Below, one piece after another: positions 31,154 to 35,483 of a stretch of DNA of 35,483 nucleotides. Below the pieces are notes generated by a model that ran no database searches, had not been told where the DNA came from, and was given only the letters and a program-made list of their open reading frames with translations. Numbering within the stretch: position 1 is the stretch's first letter; each line of letters begins with the position of its first letter. The translations under genes were made by a program, and so were the position numbers. Source of the DNA: Salpingoeca rosetta (taxonomy: Eukaryota > Opisthokonta > Choanoflagellata > Craspedida > Salpingoecidae); assembly GCF_000188695.1 (NCBI RefSeq), contig NW_004754899.1:56275-91757 (forward strand). The letters are read 5' to 3'.

Positions 31154-34100
31154 CCACACACACACACACACCTACACACCCACACACTCTCTCTCTCACA
31201 CACACACACACCTACCCACTCACACACACACGCTCTCTCTCTCTCTCGCACACACACTCACTCACACACGCTCACTCACTCATGCACACTCACCCACTCA
31301 CTCTCAATCTCACTACAGGAGTTTGCACTCGAAGTGCAGTTTGCGCAGCAAGAATACCAGCTCATGACACTCCGCACAGCCACAATGCTGCAGATGCTGG
31401 TGGCTTCCATTGAATTTGAGCTCCTGGTCAAGAACGGTTATGAGCCTCGCCCAGACACGCCCACCCAAGCGCCCGAGCTCAGGCACGTCGGGCGGGCCCT
31501 GGCCCTCGGCTCTGCAGACAAGCCCTCCTCAGCCAGCGCAGATGTCCTGGCCGAGATTGCAGAGTACGCTAGGGAGGTCGGGTTCGAGTTCATTTCCATC
31601 CCTGACAACATTGAGACAGACAACTACGTCTATGTCAGCACCGTGCAGGCAGACTGCCGCGACCACGCCGCAGACGTGCTCTTCATCTTGGACAGCAGCG
31701 GCGACGTTGACCAAGACTTCTCCCAACTTCGGTCGTACGCCGTGCAAACCGCCTCCCGCTTCGACATCAGCCCTTCCCAGACCCGCATCGCCTTCATGAC
31801 ATACGCAACCACGCCCTCGCGCCTGTACACGTTGAACGCTGCGGAATTCCTTTCCGCAGACGAGCTGTTGGCCCATGCTGCTACGGAGAACTTTCGAGGG
31901 GGTGAGTACGAGTGGAGCGCTGAGGCTGCTGCTCTGCGATGCTGCTTCATGGTGTCTGGGTGTGCTGTACCTCAGCTTTCTCCTTTTGTACACTATTCAA
32001 CCATCGTTTTCGTCTTTTGGCTGTGGCCGCGGCTGTCAGGTTGCAACGCGCACGCGACTACGCTCCAATCTTCTCTCACTTCCTCACCTTCCACGCACAC
32101 CCCTGACGGCCTTCAGGTTTCACCAACACCGGGGCGGCTCTGGCTGCTGCACGACAGGCGGTATTCGGCGAAAAATATGGAGTGAGTGTCATCTCGGATG
32201 TTCGGCGAGCTGTGAGCCCTGAGTTATTGCGGTGCGCGGTTGCGGTTGTTGTTACTGTTAGTGTGATGATGATGAACTTGCTGCAGGTTGAAGACGGAGG
32301 CAGGGTTGATTTGCGGTTGCTTGGTTGCAATCTCGCAGCAGCTACAGAGCAACGACTCACTCTCATTCATCACCCGCACACGCACACGCACACGCACACG
32401 CACACACGCGTGCAATGCAACACAGATGCGCCCTGCGTACCTGGGCATTCCCCGCATTGCAGTGCTGTTCGTGAGTCACTCGGCCCATGACAGCTTCATC
32501 GCGCCTGCACGCCAGCTCCGCGAGCACGGAGTCACCGTCATCGTTGTTGGTATGGCGATGCCCACTTGCGTCTTGGTCTTCGGCTTGCGTATTACCCTTT
32601 AGTGCACATGCAAGCTTGCAGTGCACCTACTTGTTCAGATGTCTGCCTGCCCCACGTTATCTTGCAGGTCATGAGTGCACCACCACGGCCTTCAGCTCTC
32701 TCTCTCCTTCTCTCTCTCTCTATGTCTCCCTGTCTGTCTTGCTTGCTTGATCTCTTGTTCTCTGTCTGTGGTTGAGAGAGGTTCTCACCAATCCTTCCAA
32801 CCACGTGTATGCACGTGTGACAACAGGGACGGGGAGTGTGTCGACGAACGAGATGGCGCTGATTGCCAGCGAACCCGTCAGCGAAAATGTCATCCGCATC
32901 GGCGACGTTCCAAAGTTTGTGGTGCTGCCCCAGTTGGTGGCGGCCACCATGTGCAGGCAGCCAGTCATTGTCGACACAGCCAATGCGGTGAGTAGCAGCA
33001 TGAGAGGCGGGGTTGCTTGTGTGGGGTTGTCCCTGTAGTGCTCTGTGTGTATGTGTGATCTGTGTGTATGTGTGATCTGTGTGTATGTGTGCTCTGTGTA
33101 CGTGCTTATGTGTGTGCTCTGTGTGTATATGTGTACGTGTGTGATCTGTGTATGTGTGTGTGTGTGTGTGTGCCTGACCGACTGTCTGCCTGACTGTCTG
33201 CCTGAGCTTGTGCGCATCACGTCGCGTTTGTTCCGTCATGGCTCATGTGCCTTGCACCATCGCCCACCACATCACAACACTGCCTTCCTTCTCATGGATG
33301 CTTCACGACACCAGGTGCTGGTCCGTGGTTTGCCACCACGGGCGTTTCGCTTCTACCGCCTCAATCCCATGTTCAAGCGGCTGCAGCGCATCAACTTCTT
33401 CATGGAAATGTTCAGCGGCCAGACGTGAGCCTATCGAGCGCGTGTCCACTCTGATGTCTTGGCCTTGTTACACTGCGTACCTTGCATGCACGCACGCACG
33501 CACATTCGCACAGATGCATGCCAGTAGATTCCCAAGCTCATTCACCGCACGCACACACAACACGCCACACACAACACGCTACACACAACACGCTACACAC
33601 CACACACACACACACACGCACACACACACACACTCACTGACGCTGCGTTCATACATACGCACCGTTTTACCAGGGACGTGTTTGTGTCGATGAACGGAAC
33701 GCTTGTTGGGCCATATCACCACGACATAGCGTACACGACACGCGAGACTGCCAAAGCGTTTTCCATTGCCAACTTCTCTTCATTTGATGCTGTCACGTTC
33801 GCTGTGCAGGGGCGCCCCACCTCGCTCATCACCGCTGCGTCGTTTCGCCTCAACCTCGTCAACGCCATGTTCACCGGTGGACCCGTACATGCGGTCTCGC
33901 TGCCCTTCACTGCTGCCCGTCCGGGAAAGACCGTGTCGCTACCTCCTTTGGAGGCGACAGGGGAGAGCGCGGTTGGCACAGCGGTGACGCTGCTGCTTCA
34001 GGGATTTGACAACACGACGTTCATTGTCACCGCAGGTGGACAGCGCGTGCGGCTGACACAGTACATCATGCTTGGGGACTCACACCGCACGCTCGTGCTG

Positions 34101-34689
34101 GGGCGGAACATGTCGGATCCACTTAACATTGGCGGTGTGCTGCTGCAGGTGATGAGCGCACAGATCACGACGATGACAACCACAGTGACAACCACAGTGA
34201 CAACCACAGTGACAACCACAGTGACAACCACCACCACCACCACAACGTCAGTCGCAACAACTACAACAACAACAACAACGACCACCACTTCGACTGTCGG
34301 GGGTCCAGCAACAGTGCCTTCAACTACGACTACGAGCGATACGCCGCTGCCACCCACCACGTCACCAGCACCGCCAATGCAGCAGGGGCCGCAGGGCACA
34401 ACCACAATCACAACCACAACCACAACCACAACCACAACCACAACCACAACAACGATGTTTACCACGACTACAACAACGACGACGGTATTCACCGCCACCA
34501 CAACTGCTGCCACCAGCACGACAACTACCACAAACGGAGCAAGGCATACAATCAACCCAACTACCGCCACTTTGCACGCCACAAGCGCAGCCATTACACC
34601 ATCAATCCCATTAACGACTGCCACAAGCACCACCGTCGCCACTACGACACCAAGTACCCCTGTGCCAAGTACAACAGCTACCCCATCAA

Positions 34690-34729
<40 letters not shown>

Positions 34730-34812
34730 GCCACTGTTTGCTGGTGGTCGGCAGTCATCATCGTCAGTGGATACAGCGACGGTTGCGGGCAGCGCTGCAG
34801 GCGGCTTTGCTG
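30607..34812 (+). CDS. vWA-domain secreted or membrane protein with Thr-rich stalk, 3' partial
   Basis: Seven exons visible: 30607-30843, 31319-31901, 32117-32181, 32426-32549, 32827-32987, 33315-33424 and 33674-34812, with matching phases and about 807 residues. The N-terminus is hydrophobic (AVTLVAVASSLLFVSQF), a signal peptide or anchor. Residues ~196-380 form a vWA domain: ADVLFILDSSGDVD, RIAFMTYATTPSRLYTL, GGFTNTGAALAAARQAVFG, RIAVLFVSHSAHDSF, GVTVIVVGTG. The MIDAS metal site looks incomplete: DxSxS reads DSSGD, and the usual TDG is replaced by VSH. A beta-rich region (SGQTDVFVSMNGTLVGP and on) resembles a PPC-type domain. A Thr-rich stalk then ends SSSVDTATVAGSAAGGFAG, almost the same as the upstream gene's membrane entry. 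A GTGCGT donor follows at 34813, phase 1 as in the paralogue. If unspliced, translation stops at 34820 with no membrane helix. Confidence 0.75.
30975..31305 (+). repeat. CA/CT-rich compound microsatellite in vWA-gene intron 1
   Basis: Alternating CACA, CTCA and CTCT blocks, including pure (CT)n at about 31099-31140. It fills most of the intron between 30844 and 31318. Confidence 0.9.
33541..33640 (+). repeat. ACACAACACGC/CA repeats in vWA-gene intron 6
   Basis: Several ACACACAACACGCTAC-like units followed by (CA)n, just upstream of the last visible exon. Confidence 0.8.
34166..34217 (+). repeat. 12-bp coding tandem repeat (about 4 copies)
   Basis: GACAACCACAGT units encode TTTV repeats at the start of the Thr-rich stalk of the vWA gene. 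Further ACAACC-type repeats follow at 34396-34450. Confidence 0.9.
34686..34730 (+). repeat. (ATC)n coding repeat, poly-Ser
   Basis: About 15 TCA/ATC units read as Ser codons near the C-terminal end of the stalk in the vWA gene. Confidence 0.9.
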
Positions 34813-35040
34813 GTGCGTGAGTGAGAGAGAGAGAGAGTGTGTGTGTGTGTGTGAGTGTGGGGTTTTATTGGGGAAAACTCGCTGAAATCTTACACTGCTC
34901 CCAGCGCTCAGAGATGGGGAAGGCAATTGCGGCAAAACAAAAGGGCAGCGGTGTGTGTGTGTTCACACTTGTGTCGCTCATTGGCAACCCTCCTCTCGAG
35001 TACAGCAGCTGACATGTGTCGATCACCCCCCCCTCTCTTC
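34813..35040. other. Likely start of the next vWA-gene intron
   Basis: After the GTGCGT donor come GA and GT runs (34820-34858) and then ordinary sequence. No hydrophobic exon homologous to MVIIIALILLFV of the upstream gene is found here or further right, so the membrane exon, if it exists, is outside the window. Confidence 0.5.
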
Positions 35041-35462
35041 TCTCCACTCCTATATTTGTGGGTCACTAAGAATCGGGTTCGGATGTTACCACAGACAATA
35101 TGCAGTGCAAAGAAACGCTTACAGCACAAAGGTCGCGCAGAACGCGCGAGTCTTACTCCGAATGTAATATACGTATCTGGGTACATTAAAGCCGCTTATG
35201 CACGCAAGATCAGCCTGTGGGTACGATATGCGGAGTAAATAAGTGGATAGGAATCCACTATATTTCGAATAACAGTCCATGGGGGAGTCGATAGAGAGAT
35301 GTGCGAGGTGATTGTGGTGCCGTCCCGCAAAACCTTATCTGCTATTTAGAGTACTTACATGGACATCCATTGCTATCTCGTATAACTAGCGCCCTTGCCG
35401 CTCGGACGTCGGTGCTGCCCTCCGGCCTTGATAAATATTCCAATTTGTTACGTTCGTCGTCT
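35041..35462. other. Compositionally distinct terminal block without recognisable features
   Basis: By hand count about 47% GC (198 of 420 bases in 35041-35460), with no simple repeats, no long ORF on either strand and no similarity to the style of the rest of the window. No tRNA or rRNA motif was recognised. The block then ends abruptly in (GT)n at 35463-35483. It could be a misjoined or contaminating piece, or simply unique intronic or intergenic DNA. Confidence 0.5.
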
Positions 35463-35483
35463 CGTGTGTGTGTGTGTGTGTGT

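Noticed and set aside
30975..31305. Telomere-like or centromeric repeat
   Set aside because: The sequence is CA/CT compound microsatellite inside an intron flanked by in-phase coding exons; there is no TTAGGG-type motif.

Overview
This is an intron-rich, GC-rich eukaryotic nuclear window crowded with simple repeats, mainly (CA/TG)n. Its protein repertoire fits a unicellular holozoan, most likely a choanoflagellate: a full four-trefoil fascin, an animal-type 6-pyruvoyltetrahydropterin synthase, and a type I membrane protein whose cytoplasmic tail carries about ten Y-D-x motifs. Salpingoeca rosetta or a close relative is my best guess, made without any database search. All gene models below were rebuilt by hand from conserved protein sequence plus GT..AG junctions with matching phases.

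Layout, left to right. A mitochondrial carrier (-, 3' end cut by the window edge) is divergent from a two-zinc-finger FxFG nucleoporin-like gene (+). Next come TOM22 (-) and PTPS (-). PTPS is divergent from fascin (+). Then follow an Asteroid-type XPG-family nuclease (+), a thioredoxin (-) convergent with it, an unidentified lysine/alanine-rich, probably nuclear protein (+), and a REXO4-type DEDDh exonuclease that also carries a C-terminal double-stranded-RNA-binding-like segment (+).

The right third (about 25.1-34.8 kb) differs in character. Two tandem + genes each encode a signal sequence, an ectodomain (Cys-rich plus degenerate cupredoxin in one, degenerate vWA plus a beta-rich region in the other) and a long Thr/Ser mucin-like stalk. 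Both end that stalk exon in nearly the same transmembrane-entry segment, split by an intron in the same phase. In the first gene the rest of the membrane helix and a tail with repeated tyrosine motifs follow. In the second the continuation is not in the window. This pair is the most interesting candidate for an undescribed system: modular surface receptors with interchangeable ectodomains, one with a phosphotyrosine-docking-like tail.

A 100-N assembly gap sits in an intronic CA repeat of the first receptor gene. The last ~420 bases are compositionally unlike the rest and may be a misjoin. No RNA genes, transposons or CRISPR arrays were recognised.
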